Below are positions 8,316 to 16,896 of a stretch of 34,556 nt of DNA, piece after piece (position 1 is the stretch's first letter; each line of letters begins with the position of its first letter). The translations under genes and the position numbers were made by a program. The notes beneath the pieces were generated by a model, which was given only the letters and a program-made list of their open reading frames with translations, did not search any database and was not told the origin of the DNA. The DNA is from Deltaproteobacteria bacterium (lineage in GTDB: Bacteria > Myxococcota_A > UBA796 > JAFGLY01). The stretch spans positions 1-34,556 of the forward strand of contig JAFGLY010000212.1 in NCBI GenBank assembly GCA_016927815.1, in the 5' to 3' direction.

Positions 8316-9300
8316 GTCGCGGCACGAGGACCGCGGCGCCCTCGAAGCGGCCCACGCGTAGATCCTCCAGCGCCTGGGCCCCGCGTTCGAGCGGGTAGCG
8401 GTGCACGGTCGTCTTGAGGGGGATGTCTGCCACCCGCGCAAAAAACTCCAGCCCGTCCCGCCGGGTGAGGTTGGCCACCGACCGGATTCCCCGTTCCTCC
8501 CAGAGGATCCGGTAGGGGAACGACGGGATGTCGCTCATGTGGATACCCGCGGCCACCACCACGCCGCCGGGCGCGACGTGGCCGAGCGCCCGGGGGACGA
8601 GCGCACCCACGGGGGCGAAGAGGATGGCTGCGTCGAGCAACTCGGGCGGATCCTCGTCGCTCCCCCCTGCCCAGCAGGCACCCAGCGACCGTGCGAACGC
8701 CTGCTTGCGGCGGTCGCCGGGCTTCGTGAAGGCATACACCTTCTGACCCTCGTGCACCGCGACCTGGCACAGGATGTGGGCCGAGGCGCCGAAGCCGTAG
8801 AGCCCGATCCGGTCCGCGGGTCCCGCCATGCGCCAGGCGCGGTACCCGATGAGACCGGCGCAGAGGAGAGGCGCAAGCGCAGCCGGATCCCAGCCGCTGG
8901 GGAGGGGCAGACAGAAGCGGGCGTCGGCCACGCAGGTTTCGGCGAATCCGCCATCCCGGGTGCACCCCGTGAACTCGGGCGATCGACAGAGGTTCTCCCG
9001 GCCTTCGAGGCAGGCGCGGCAGGCCCCGCAGGTCCGGCCGAGCCAGGGCACGCCGACGGAATCCCCCGGGGCCAGGCCGGTCACGCCTTCCCCTACCGAC
9101 ACGACCCTCCCCACCACCTCGTGGCCCGGCACCACGGGGTATCGGGTTTGGGGGAGGTCCCCGTCCACCACGTGCAGATCCGTGCGGCACACCCCGCAGG
9201 CGCGCACGGAGAGGAGCACCTCGCCGGCACCCGGCACGGGCACCGGCCGGGTGACCAGGCGGAGCGGGCGACCCGGGGCCTCGGCCACCAGGGCACGCAT
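8194..9300 (-). CDS. Zinc-dependent alcohol dehydrogenase (MDR family)
   Basis: An NAD(P)-linked medium-chain alcohol dehydrogenase. Catalytic-zinc residues are in CGVCRTDLH and GHEVVGRV; the structural-zinc loop is CGACRACLEGRENLC; the dinucleotide-binding region contains GLYGFGASAH. It resembles the zinc-binding ADH family with LYGFGASAH-type Rossmann loops. The start MRALV at 9300 matches the family, while an in-frame ATG at 9348 would add 16 residues and lie just after the cytochrome stop. The family-like sequence ends at AAVLVP. The remaining 40-odd residues are Arg/Pro/Gly-rich and lie over the hydrolase gene on the other strand, so the normal stop seems to have been lost. Confidence 0.88.
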   Translation of the reverse strand: MRALVAEAPGRPLRLVTRPVPVPGAGEVLLSVRACGVCRTDLHVVDGDLPQTRYPVVPGHEVVGRVVSVGEGVTGLAPGDSVGVPWLGRTCGACRACLEGRENLCRSPEFTGCTRDGGFAETCVADARFCLPLPSGWDPAALAPLLCAGLIGYRAWRMAGPADRIGLYGFGASAHILCQVAVHEGQKVYAFTKPGDRRKQAFARSLGACWAGGSDEDPPELLDAAILFAPVGALVPRALGHVAPGGVVVAAGIHMSDIPSFPYRILWEERGIRSVANLTRRDGLEFFARVADIPLKTTVHRYPLERGAQALEDLRVGRFEGAAVLVPRPTGPGAGRQRPRPPRSPRPSGDTPHRSGVRRARRGRCGGS

Positions 9301-9351
9301 GTGCGTCCGCGGGCCGGGGGGGGAGCGAGGCGGGCGGGCAGGAACCATGGA

Positions 9352-9699
9352 TCAGCCGGGGTGGCAGGCCTGGCAGGCCGACGGGTCCGGGAACTCGGAC
9401 CCGGGGCAGGTGTGGGGGAGGCCGTGGCACGTGCCGCACGGCGTCGCGGCGCCGTGGCCCGGGGGCGCACCGTTCGTGCCATGGCAGGGTGCGCACTCGT
9501 AGGGTGCGTACCCCGTGCGGTGACCGAAGTCTCCGTGGCAGTCCAGGCAGCAGGGGTTCCGCCAGCCCTCGTGCGCGTCGACGTCCGTGTCCGCATCCAC
9601 GTCGCTGTCCGTGTCGGCCTCGGGGCTCGAGTCGTCTTCTTGGCCGTCGCAGGCCGGAAGGCAGAAGAGCACCAGGAGGCCCAGACAGGCGATGCGCAT
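9352..9699 (-). CDS. Tetraheme c-type cytochrome lipoprotein
   Basis: A 115-residue lipoprotein: lipobox LPAC gives acylated Cys17, then an acidic spacer of alternating Asp/Thr/Ser/Val/Ala (about 22-44), then a compact heme domain. Four CXXCH heme-attachment motifs are present: CLDCH (51-55), CAPCH (69-73), CGTCH (88-92) and CQACH (109-113), with further His residues (60, 82, 96) that could be distal ligands. It should be anchored in the envelope and carry electrons outside the cytoplasm. It lies directly upstream of the ADH gene in the same direction, so co-transcription is likely. The start ATG at 9699 follows GGAAG. Confidence 0.88.
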   Translation of the reverse strand: MRIACLGLLVLFCLPACDGQEDDSSPEADTDSDVDADTDVDAHEGWRNPCCLDCHGDFGHRTGYAPYECAPCHGTNGAPPGHGAATPCGTCHGLPHTCPGSEFPDPSACQACHPG

Positions 9700-9725
9700 G
9701 AACGTCTTCCGGATAGGGGGTCCGC

Positions 9726-11792
9726 ATGCAGCCTAACGCCTGGCCGATCCGTCTGGTGCCCGTGAGCCTCTTCGTCGGCCTCGCCGAAGCCCTGGCGGCC
9801 TTCGGCTGGGGCCACGTCCACCTGCGCCGCGAAGCCTCGATCGCGGACCTGGCTTGGGAGGCGGGGATCGCGATCCTCGTGGGCACCCCCCTGTGCGCCG
9901 TGCCGGTGTTCCTGCTGGGCCTGGTCCTCTGGGGAATCGCTCGGGCCTTCCACAAGCCGACGTCCCTCGCTGGCCCTCCGAGCCGGGCGATCGATCGGCT
10001 GCCCACGGTGTCCGTGCTGATCGTGGCCTGGGTCGCGTTGCGGATCGCCACCTCCGAGAGCCCGCTCCAGGTCCGCGTGGGCGTGGCAGTCGCGGCGCTC
10101 GCGATCGCCGGCCTGTTCCTCTGGGTGCCCTTCGCTCGAGGCGCTCGGGCATGGCCGGCCCTTGCGGCCCCGGTCCTCGCCCTCGTGTCCTGCTTCGGGG
10201 TCGGAGCGGGCGGCCGTGCGTCTCCCACGGAAACACGCTGGGTGTTCCTCGCTGCGGGGCTGCCCGTGCTCGTGGTGGGCGTCGGCTGGGCGCTGGGCAG
10301 GTGGCGTCCGGCCGTGGGCGTGCTGGCGTGCGCGACGGGGCTCGTGGGCTGGGGGGTGTGGATCCTGCCCGCCGGAGCGAACCCCCCCATCGAGGACCGG
10401 CCCAACGTGATGCTCGTGGTGGTGGACACCCTGCGGGCGGACCGGGTGGTGGGCCTCACGGCCCGGATGCCCAACCTCTCGGCGTTCGCCGAGGGCGGCA
10501 CCACGTTCACACGCGCCTACACGGTCATCCCCAAGACCCAGCAGTCCGTGTCGTCCCTGATGACGGGCCTGTACCCCTGGCACCACGGCGTCCGGACCCT
10601 GCACCAGCGGCTCCGGGATCGGCACACCACGCTGGCCGAGCGCTTTGCGCGGGCGGGCTACCACACCGCGGCCTTCATCCAGAACCCCTGGCTCGGGTAC
10701 GGGATGGGCCACGAGCAGGGATTCGGCGAGTACTACGACTACGACGCGATCACGAGCCTTTCGGACCGCTTCTGGCGGACCTGGCCGATCCGGCTCCTGG
10801 ATCGCCTCGCCGGGCGCAGGCCGAAGCACACGGTCTACCAGGTGGACGGCCGCATCCTGACCGATCGGGTCACGGCCTGGCTGGAGGATCCTCCGGATCG
10901 GCCCTGGTTCGTGTGGGTCCACTACTTCGACCCCCACTGGCCCTACCTCCCCCCCGCCACGGCGGTGGGGGCCCCCCCCGAGGACTACGAGGCCGCGCGG
11001 GTCATCAACGACCAGCACAGCCGCACCATCCGCAGGGGCAACCTCATCTTCCACGCTCTGGAAAACGGCATCACGCTCGACCAGGTGGCTGCGGCCCGCC
11101 GCCTGTACGATGGCGAGGTCCGCTACGTGGACCAGCAGCTCGATCGGATCCTGGATCGGATCCCCGGTGATGGGTCCACCCTGGTGACGGTCACCGCGGA
11201 CCACGGCGAGAGCCTCGGGGAGCACGGCTACTTCTTCCACCACGGCGAGTACACCTACGAAGACTCGCTCCGGATCCCCCTCGTGGTGTGGTGGCCCGGC
11301 CACGTGGCTGCGGGTCGCGTGGAGGACGCGCCGGTCGTGACCGTGGACCTGGCCCCCACCCTGCTGACCCTGGCGGGGCTGGAGCCCGGTCGAACGGACG
11401 GCCTCGTCCTGCCGGGGCTCGCCGGGGCGGATCCACCACCGGCCAGCCGCGTGATCCCCTTCGAGAGCGACGTTCGCATGTTCTCCCAGAACCGTCGGAT
11501 CCACCTTCAGGGGGTCCCGGGCAAGTGGCGCGGCGTCGTCCAGGACGACCGCAAGCTCATCGTCATCCCCACGCGGTCGGATCCCGAGATGGAACTCTAC
11601 GAACTGTCCGCCGATCCCGGAGAGCTGTTCGATCTCCACGCGGACGACGCGGACGGGGTCCAGGCGCTCCTGGGCACCTTCTCCGACGCCGGGCTCAACC
11701 TGGGGGGTCGCACGGAGAAGCGGCAAGGCTCGAACCCGGCGCCATCGGCGGCCGAGACCGAGCGTCTCCAGGCGTTGGGGTACGTGGACTAA
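9726..11792 (+). CDS. Membrane-bound sulfatase/alkaline phosphatase superfamily enzyme with Thr nucleophile
   Basis: A 688-residue protein. The first 225 residues carry several hydrophobic helices; the rest is a sulfatase-fold domain. Metal-binding sequences are seen: VVVDTLRADR with Asp234 and VTADHGESLGEHG with Asp492/His493. The sulfatase nucleophile motif CxPSR is replaced: TQQSVSSLMTG aligns Thr271 with the formylglycine cysteine. This is known from phosphoethanolamine or phosphoglycerol transferases and related hydrolases, so a classical formylglycine sulfatase is unlikely. The substrate is unknown; envelope polymer modification is a fair inference. It starts at ATG 9726 after AGGGGG, diverging from the cytochrome gene by 26 bases, and ends 15 bases from the convergent gene of the same superfamily. 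Confidence 0.85.
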   Translation: MQPNAWPIRLVPVSLFVGLAEALAAFGWGHVHLRREASIADLAWEAGIAILVGTPLCAVPVFLLGLVLWGIARAFHKPTSLAGPPSRAIDRLPTVSVLIVAWVALRIATSESPLQVRVGVAVAALAIAGLFLWVPFARGARAWPALAAPVLALVSCFGVGAGGRASPTETRWVFLAAGLPVLVVGVGWALGRWRPAVGVLACATGLVGWGVWILPAGANPPIEDRPNVMLVVVDTLRADRVVGLTARMPNLSAFAEGGTTFTRAYTVIPKTQQSVSSLMTGLYPWHHGVRTLHQRLRDRHTTLAERFARAGYHTAAFIQNPWLGYGMGHEQGFGEYYDYDAITSLSDRFWRTWPIRLLDRLAGRRPKHTVYQVDGRILTDRVTAWLEDPPDRPWFVWVHYFDPHWPYLPPATAVGAPPEDYEAARVINDQHSRTIRRGNLIFHALENGITLDQVAAARRLYDGEVRYVDQQLDRILDRIPGDGSTLVTVTADHGESLGEHGYFFHHGEYTYEDSLRIPLVVWWPGHVAAGRVEDAPVVTVDLAPTLLTLAGLEPGRTDGLVLPGLAGADPPPASRVIPFESDVRMFSQNRRIHLQGVPGKWRGVVQDDRKLIVIPTRSDPEMELYELSADPGELFDLHADDADGVQALLGTFSDAGLNLGGRTEKRQGSNPAPSAAETERLQALGYVD

Positions 11793-11807
11793 GCCGCGAA
11801 GGGCTCC

Positions 11808-13769
11808 TCAAGGCCGGCATCCGCTTCCGTCGAGAAGGACCTGGTACTCCTCGACGAGACGGGTGGAGAACGCCTCGGCCAGCCTCACCCGTTCGCGGGC
11901 CGCGTCGGCGAACTCGGGGCGATCCTCGATCAGGTCGTGCTGCTCGCCGGGATCCGCCGCCACGTCGAAGACCCAGTCTTGCCGGTCGTTCTCGATGATG
12001 TACTTGAGGCCTGCGTCCACGAGCCCGAGCCGGAACCGAGGCGGCCGCCCGCCGAAGAGCGCCACCCGCGCCGGACCCGGCCGGGTCAGGTCCCGTCCCT
12101 TCATGGTGCAGGGAATCGGCAGGTCCAGGAGCGCAAGGACGGTGGGCGCCAGATCGAGGTGCGAGGTGGTGAACCCGACCCGGCCCTGCACCCCGGCGAG
12201 CTGGGGCCCGAGGATCACGAGGGGCACCCGGATGACCTCCTCGTAGGGATTGCGGGCCCGGGCCGTGGTGCACCCCTCGCCGTGATCCGCGGTGATCACG
12301 ACCAGGGTGTCGTCGAGCCGGTCCAGGCGCCGCAGGCCCTCCACGAGGTCCCGGATGCGGTCGTCCACGACGCCCAGGGCCCGGACCTGCCGATCCCGCA
12401 CCCTATGCAGCCGTTCGCTCGCGTGCTCGGGAGCCACCGTCCAGGGATGGTGGGCCGCGAAGAAGAGGGTTGCCGCAAAGAAGGGGCGCTCGTCCTGCCG
12501 ATCCACCCAGTCCAGGATGGCCTGCACGGTGATCCGGTCGTCCAGGCCCCACTTGCCCTTCCAGGCGCTCGCGTGGCCGGGCAGGGTGTGCATGTCCTCG
12601 ACGAGGTCGAACCGGCGGTATTGCAGGAAGCGCATCTGCCGATCGAAGTTCAAATCCTGGCTCGTGAACCACGCGGTGGCGTAGCCCGCGTCGTGGAGCG
12701 TCTCGGGCAGGCTCCTGCAGGGGATGGCCGGGTTGACCATCGTGATGGAGCGATAGGACGGGTACGGCCACTCGGAGCACAGCAGGGAGAAGAGGACCTG
12801 CGTGGTGAGGGTCCAGGTGGTGTAGTGCGCGTCGAAGGCCACTTCTCCCGGCTGGTCTCCGAGTGTGGTCAGGTATGGAAAGGGGTTCTCCTCCCAGTCC
12901 AGCGTGGGCCGTCCCACGGACTCGGCGATCACCAGAAGGAGGCTCGTGCGCCGGGGTTCGGCTCCCACGAGGGGAGTGACGACCTCCTGCCCGGGTGCCA
13001 CGATCGAGGAGAAATCGAAGCGGAAGGGGTCGCCCGTCCAGTCGGGGCCGGGCGCCACGGCGCGGATCCACGGCGCGGCGCAGGAGGCGACGAACTCGGG
13101 GAGCGGGCTCTTCTCCAGGCCGTTCAGGTAGCGGTACCGGCGCGGTCCCACCTCCCCGCGCATCATCCGGGGCAGAACGAACAGCGCGAAGCCACCGAGG
13201 ACGACCAGGAGGAGCACCACGGGCCGTCGCACCCACCGGTGGAGACGGGCCCAGCCGCAAGGCAGCCACGCCCCGGCCGCCAGGGCCACCCCCGGGAGCA
13301 CCACGAGGGGAGCCACGTTCCAGAAGGTGAGGCTCTGGGTGAACGAGTCCCAGATGGCCGGCGCCCAGTCCAGGGCAGACCCCTGCTGGTCCACCACCGT
13401 GGCGAGCAAGGCGTTGCGGGTCAGGTAGCCCCCGGCGTCGAGGAGCAGACCCGTGCTGAAGGCCGCGAAGAACGCGTGGAGGACCTGGAGCCCGCACGAC
13501 GCCCCTCGGACCACGCGGGGTCGACCCGCGGCCGTGAGGGGCCACACCACCAGGGTGGCCAGCACGGCGGCGAGTGCGGCACCCACGACGTCGTTGCCCA
13601 CGTAGAGCGGCATCTCGGCCAGCTGCCTGCTCGGCGTCTTGAACCCGGCGCCGAGCAGGTCGCGGACGACCAGGCCTCCCTTGAGGAGGAGGAGCACCGT
13701 CAGGGCCGCCAGGAACTGGGCCGTGAACACGGCGCGGAGGGAGGCGGCGAGGGGGGGACGATCGGGCAA
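11808..13769 (-). CDS. LtaS/EptA-like membrane phosphotransferase or sulfatase-like enzyme
   Basis: A 653-residue protein with about five transmembrane helices in the first 220 residues and an extracytoplasmic alkaline-phosphatase superfamily domain. LLLVIAESVGRP is the first metal-binding strand. TTQVLFSLLCS is the likely nucleophile region with a Thr, as in phosphoethanolamine/phosphoglycerol transferases. ITADHGEG provides the Asp/His metal ligands, and TSHLDLAPTVLALL is the typical following helix. The predicted job is transfer or removal of a polar head group on an envelope lipid or glycan. The annotated start is TTG at 13769 without a clear Shine-Dalgarno sequence, so the true start is uncertain by some codons. 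It converges with the other superfamily member and diverges from korD. Confidence 0.82.
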   Translation of the reverse strand: MPDRPPLAASLRAVFTAQFLAALTVLLLLKGGLVVRDLLGAGFKTPSRQLAEMPLYVGNDVVGAALAAVLATLVVWPLTAAGRPRVVRGASCGLQVLHAFFAAFSTGLLLDAGGYLTRNALLATVVDQQGSALDWAPAIWDSFTQSLTFWNVAPLVVLPGVALAAGAWLPCGWARLHRWVRRPVVLLLVVLGGFALFVLPRMMRGEVGPRRYRYLNGLEKSPLPEFVASCAAPWIRAVAPGPDWTGDPFRFDFSSIVAPGQEVVTPLVGAEPRRTSLLLVIAESVGRPTLDWEENPFPYLTTLGDQPGEVAFDAHYTTWTLTTQVLFSLLCSEWPYPSYRSITMVNPAIPCRSLPETLHDAGYATAWFTSQDLNFDRQMRFLQYRRFDLVEDMHTLPGHASAWKGKWGLDDRITVQAILDWVDRQDERPFFAATLFFAAHHPWTVAPEHASERLHRVRDRQVRALGVVDDRIRDLVEGLRRLDRLDDTLVVITADHGEGCTTARARNPYEEVIRVPLVILGPQLAGVQGRVGFTTSHLDLAPTVLALLDLPIPCTMKGRDLTRPGPARVALFGGRPPRFRLGLVDAGLKYIIENDRQDWVFDVAADPGEQHDLIEDRPEFADAARERVRLAEAFSTRLVEEYQVLLDGSGCRP

Positions 13770-13936
13770 AGGGACAGGCGAGGTGCAGTTTTTAGCTGGT
13801 CCCTCTACCCGTGCCCTCCATTGGGTGCAAGGCGGAGCCGGACGGGCGACCGTCGGGTTAGCCCCTCCTCCTGCCCCGGGCTCACAGTCGCCCTCGAGGG
13901 ATCCGTGGGTCAGCCGCGTTCCCTCCGGAGTCTCCG

Positions 13937-14221
13937 ATGAAGTACTGGCGAACGCCCCTGGACCTGGACCGCATCACGGTCCCGCACGGCGAGATTCACA
14001 TCCTCAAGGATCGGTGCAAGGGATGCGGCTTCTGCGTGGAGTACTGCCCAAAGGGGGTCCTGGCGATCTCCAAGGAGTTCAACCACAAGGGCTACCACCC
14101 ACCTGAGGTGGTCAAGCCCGAGGAGTGCGTCAACTGCAACCTCTGCGAGATGATCTGCCCCGACTTCGCGATCTACTCGGTGGCCCTGCCCCCGGCGCCG
14201 GCCACCACCACGTTCCGGTAG
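13937..14221 (+). CDS. korD: 2-oxoacid:ferredoxin oxidoreductase, delta (ferredoxin) subunit
   Basis: A 94-residue dicluster ferredoxin. Two CxxCxxCxxxC motifs are visible: Cys27/30/33/37 followed by Pro, and Cys64/67/70/74 followed by Pro, binding two [4Fe-4S] clusters. Order and size match the D subunit that opens oorDABC/korDABC operons, where it passes electrons from the thiamine-diphosphate enzyme to ferredoxin. ATG 13937 follows CCGGAG. It is the first gene of the Kor-Hdr operon. The 167 bases upstream, shared with the divergent gene, should hold the promoter, but I see no convincing -35/-10 or -24/-12 element. Confidence 0.9.
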   Translation: MKYWRTPLDLDRITVPHGEIHILKDRCKGCGFCVEYCPKGVLAISKEFNHKGYHPPEVVKPEECVNCNLCEMICPDFAIYSVALPPAPATTTFR

Positions 14222-14233
14222 GCGTACCGATCG

Positions 14234-14249
14234 GCACCCGCCCGGGTGC
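14234..14249 (+). other. Intercistronic hairpin between korD and korA
   Basis: GCACCCG (14234-14240) and CGGGTGC (14243-14249) form a perfect 7-base-pair stem around two bases, ending 18 bases before the korA GTG. There is no T tract. It may protect or process the mRNA and set the korD:korA ratio; chance is possible. Confidence 0.4.
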
Positions 14250-14267
14250 TCCAACGAGGAGGAACAC

Positions 14268-15425
14268 GTGACCGCGGAACCATCTGGAGTGCTCACCGGC
14301 ATCCACTACCTGGACGGCGACTTCGCCTGTGGCGAGGGCGCGATGGCCGCCGGGTGCCGATTCGTGGCCGGCTACCCGATCACGCCGTCCACCGAGGTCG
14401 TCGAGCGCATCGGACGTCGCTTCCCGATGATGGGGGGCATCTTCATCCAGATGGAGGACGAACTCGCCAGCATGGCCGCCATCGTGGGGGCAGCCTGGAC
14501 CGGCACCAAGACCATGACCGTCACCAGCGGACCGGGGTTCAGCCTGATGATGGAGAACATCGGTCTTGCGGCCATGATGGAGGTCCCGTGCGTGGTGGTG
14601 AACGTCCAGCGGGGAGGACCCTCCACGGGCCTGCCCACCATGGTGGGCCAGGCCGACGTGATGCAGGCTCGCTGGGGTTCCCACGGTGACTACCCGATCA
14701 TCGCGCTCTGCCCCCAGTCCCCGCAGGAGGCCTTCGACTTGACGGTGGAAGCCTTCAACCTCGCGGAGACGTGGCGCACGCCCGTGTTGCTCCTCATGGA
14801 CGAGTGCGTGGGCCACATGACCGAAAAGGTGGTCATCCCTCCCGCCTCGGAGATCCGGGTGGTCAACCGCCGCCTCACGGACAAGAAGCCAGAGGCGTAC
14901 CGCCCGTACGAGCCGGACGAGCGGGGCGTGCCCGAGTTCGCCCGTGTGGGCGATGGCTACCGCTTCCACGCCACGGGCCTCACCCACGACGAGCGCGGGT
15001 ACCCGATCATGACTGCGGAGTGCCAGGCCCGGACCGTCCGCCGCCTCGTGGACAAGGTCCGGAAGAACGCCGATCGGATCGTCCGGTTCGAGGAGCAGGA
15101 CGTGGAGGGGGCCGACGTGGTGGTTCTGGCCTACGGCATCACCGCCCGGGTGGCCCGGGCGGCCATCGACATGGCCCGCGCCCAGGGGGTCAAGGTCGGG
15201 TTTCTGCGCCTCGTGGTGTTGTGGCCCTTCCCGGAGGCGAAGATCCGGGAGCTGGCGGCCAGGATCCGGGCCTTCGTGGTGCCGGAGATCAACCTGGGCC
15301 AACTGGTGCTCGAGGTGGAGCGCTGCGCGGGCGGACAGGCCCGGACCTGCGGCGTGCCCCACGCCGGCGGCGGCGTGCACGACCCCGAGGAGATCTGCCG
15401 CGTCATTTTGGAGGCCGCGCAATGA
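14268..15425 (+). CDS. korA: 2-oxoacid:ferredoxin oxidoreductase, alpha subunit
   Basis: A 385-residue alpha subunit of a CoA-dependent 2-oxoacid:ferredoxin oxidoreductase (2-oxoacid + CoA + oxidised ferredoxin to acyl-CoA + CO2 + reduced ferredoxin). Typical sequences are GEGAMAAGCRFVAGYPITPSTE near residues 23-44, IQMEDELASMAAIVGAAWTG, TVTSGPGFSLM and NVQRGGPSTGLPT. These form the pyrimidine-binding half-site and the trans-membered dimer interface; the C-terminal transketolase-C domain includes VLAYGI and VVPEINLGQL. Start GTG 14268 has GAGGAGG six bases upstream. 2-Oxoglutarate is the most likely substrate from the DABC order, but branched-chain or other 2-oxoacids cannot be excluded. It overlaps korB by four bases. 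Confidence 0.93.
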   Translation: MTAEPSGVLTGIHYLDGDFACGEGAMAAGCRFVAGYPITPSTEVVERIGRRFPMMGGIFIQMEDELASMAAIVGAAWTGTKTMTVTSGPGFSLMMENIGLAAMMEVPCVVVNVQRGGPSTGLPTMVGQADVMQARWGSHGDYPIIALCPQSPQEAFDLTVEAFNLAETWRTPVLLLMDECVGHMTEKVVIPPASEIRVVNRRLTDKKPEAYRPYEPDERGVPEFARVGDGYRFHATGLTHDERGYPIMTAECQARTVRRLVDKVRKNADRIVRFEEQDVEGADVVVLAYGITARVARAAIDMARAQGVKVGFLRLVVLWPFPEAKIRELAARIRAFVVPEINLGQLVLEVERCAGGQARTCGVPHAGGGVHDPEEICRVILEAAQ

Positions 15426-16312
15426 GCACCGAGCCCGCACCGCGCTCCACCGAGGAGCAGCACCCCATCACCCCGTACGTCCGCATGGATCGCATGCCCC
15501 ACATCTGGTGCCCCACCTGCGGCATCGGAACGGTGGTGAAGTGCTACGTGCAGGCCCTCGTGGAGGAGAAGCTCGATCTCGACAAGGTGGCGGTGGTGTC
15601 CGGCATCGGCTGCACCGGTCGCGTGGCCGGGTACGTCAAGCTCGACTCCTTCCACACGACCCACGGGCGGGCCATCCCGTTTGCCACGGGTCTGAAGCTC
15701 TGCCGGCCCGAACTTCTGGTCACGGTGTTCTCCGGAGACGGCGATCTCGTCGGCATCGGGGGCAACCACTTCATCCACGCCGCCCGGCGCAACCAGGACG
15801 TCCTCGTCATCCTGGTCAACAACTTCATCTACGGCATGACCGGCGGCCAGAACGCCCCAACCACGCCACTGGGGGCGAAGTCGTCCACCATGTTCTTCGG
15901 GAACTTCGAACGCCCCTTCAGCCTGCCCCACCTGGCGGCCTCCAGCGGGGCCACCTACGTGGCCCGCTGGACGTCGCTGCACATCCGGCGCCTGACCCGC
16001 TCCATCCGGGAGGCCGTCCGTCGCAAGGGCTTCCGGTTCATCGAGGTGGTCGCGCCCTGCTCCACCTTGTACGCCCGCCTCAACAAGCTGGGGACAGGGT
16101 ACGATCTCATGAAGTTCTACCACGACTTCTCCGAGATCCGAAACGACGCGGACACCAGCGAGCTGGACATCGAGTTCCAGTCCCGCATCGTGTGCGGGAG
16201 GTTCGTCGACAAGGAGAGACCCACCTACAAAGAGTCCATGGACGCCCATTACGAGAAGATTCTCGGGTCCAGGTACGTACCCATGAAACCCGAAGGAGGG
16301 TGGATTCCATGA
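15422..16312 (+). CDS. korB: 2-oxoacid:ferredoxin oxidoreductase, beta (TPP) subunit
   Basis: A 296-residue thiamine-diphosphate subunit. The TPP/Mg motif is GDGD (105-108) followed by NNFIYGMTGGQ (133-143). Cys30 and Cys33 (WCPTCGIG), Cys64 (GIGCTGR) and a later Cys in VAPCSTLY are the expected ligands of the proximal [4Fe-4S] cluster. It forms the catalytic unit with KorA. It starts at ATG 15422 inside the korA stop (ATGA) and itself overlaps korC in the same way, so subunit synthesis is coupled. Confidence 0.94.
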   Translation: MSTEPAPRSTEEQHPITPYVRMDRMPHIWCPTCGIGTVVKCYVQALVEEKLDLDKVAVVSGIGCTGRVAGYVKLDSFHTTHGRAIPFATGLKLCRPELLVTVFSGDGDLVGIGGNHFIHAARRNQDVLVILVNNFIYGMTGGQNAPTTPLGAKSSTMFFGNFERPFSLPHLAASSGATYVARWTSLHIRRLTRSIREAVRRKGFRFIEVVAPCSTLYARLNKLGTGYDLMKFYHDFSEIRNDADTSELDIEFQSRIVCGRFVDKERPTYKESMDAHYEKILGSRYVPMKPEGGWIP

Positions 16313-16893
16313 CACGGACCGAGATCCGGATCACGGGCTTCGGCGGTCAGGGCGTGGTGCTGTGCGGCTACGTCATCGGCCGGGCCTGTGCGATCCATGC
16401 CGGCCAACATGCCACGATGATCCAGTCCTTCGGCCCCGAGGCCCGAGGATCGTCCTGCAGCGCCACCCTGGTCGTGTCGGACGCGCCGGTGTTGTACCCC
16501 TACATCCGGCGCCCGGACGTCTTCGTGGTGATGTCCAACGACGGCTACGAGAAGTACGCCGAGGAGATCAAGGACGATGCGGTGATCGTGTACGAGCAGG
16601 ACCTCGTCCATCCCACGCCCAAGCCGGGCCAGCGGACCTACGGCGTGCCCAGCACCCGCATCGCCGAGCAGTTGGGGCGCGCCCTCATCCAGAACATCGT
16701 CATGCTGGGCTTCTTCGGGGCCGTCACCCGAATCGTTCCCCGCCAGGAGATGCGGGAGGCGGTGCGGAACTCGGTGCCGGCCGGCACCGAGGAGCTCAAC
16801 CTGAAGGCCTTCGAGGCGGGGTGGACCTGGTACGACGAGCAGTACGGAACCCGGGGATCCGCCGCGATGGCGGCCCCCGCGAGCACGGGGTGA
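16309..16893 (+). CDS. korC: 2-oxoacid:ferredoxin oxidoreductase, gamma subunit
   Basis: A 194-residue gamma subunit. The N-terminal ITGFGGQGVVLCG and the following SFGPEARGSSCSATL are characteristic of the CoA-associated gamma domain of the 2-oxoacid:acceptor oxidoreductase superfamily. ATG 16309 lies within the korB stop and has GAAGGAGGG upstream. Only three bases separate its stop from the first HdrA gene, which ties the ketoacid enzyme physically to the Hdr genes and suggests that the reduced ferredoxin is used by, or the enzyme complexed with, Hdr. Confidence 0.92.
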   Translation: MTRTEIRITGFGGQGVVLCGYVIGRACAIHAGQHATMIQSFGPEARGSSCSATLVVSDAPVLYPYIRRPDVFVVMSNDGYEKYAEEIKDDAVIVYEQDLVHPTPKPGQRTYGVPSTRIAEQLGRALIQNIVMLGFFGAVTRIVPRQEMREAVRNSVPAGTEELNLKAFEAGWTWYDEQYGTRGSAAMAAPASTG

Positions 16894-16896
16894 ACC

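Noticed and set aside
9598-9630. Short tandem repeat in the Asp/Thr spacer of the cytochrome lipoprotein
   Set aside because: It is low-complexity coding sequence for a lipoprotein stalk, not a CRISPR or separate repeat element.
13770-13936. A sigma54 -24/-12 promoter before korD
   Set aside because: Several GG and GC pairs exist but none has the required spacing and flanks; I could not support any.
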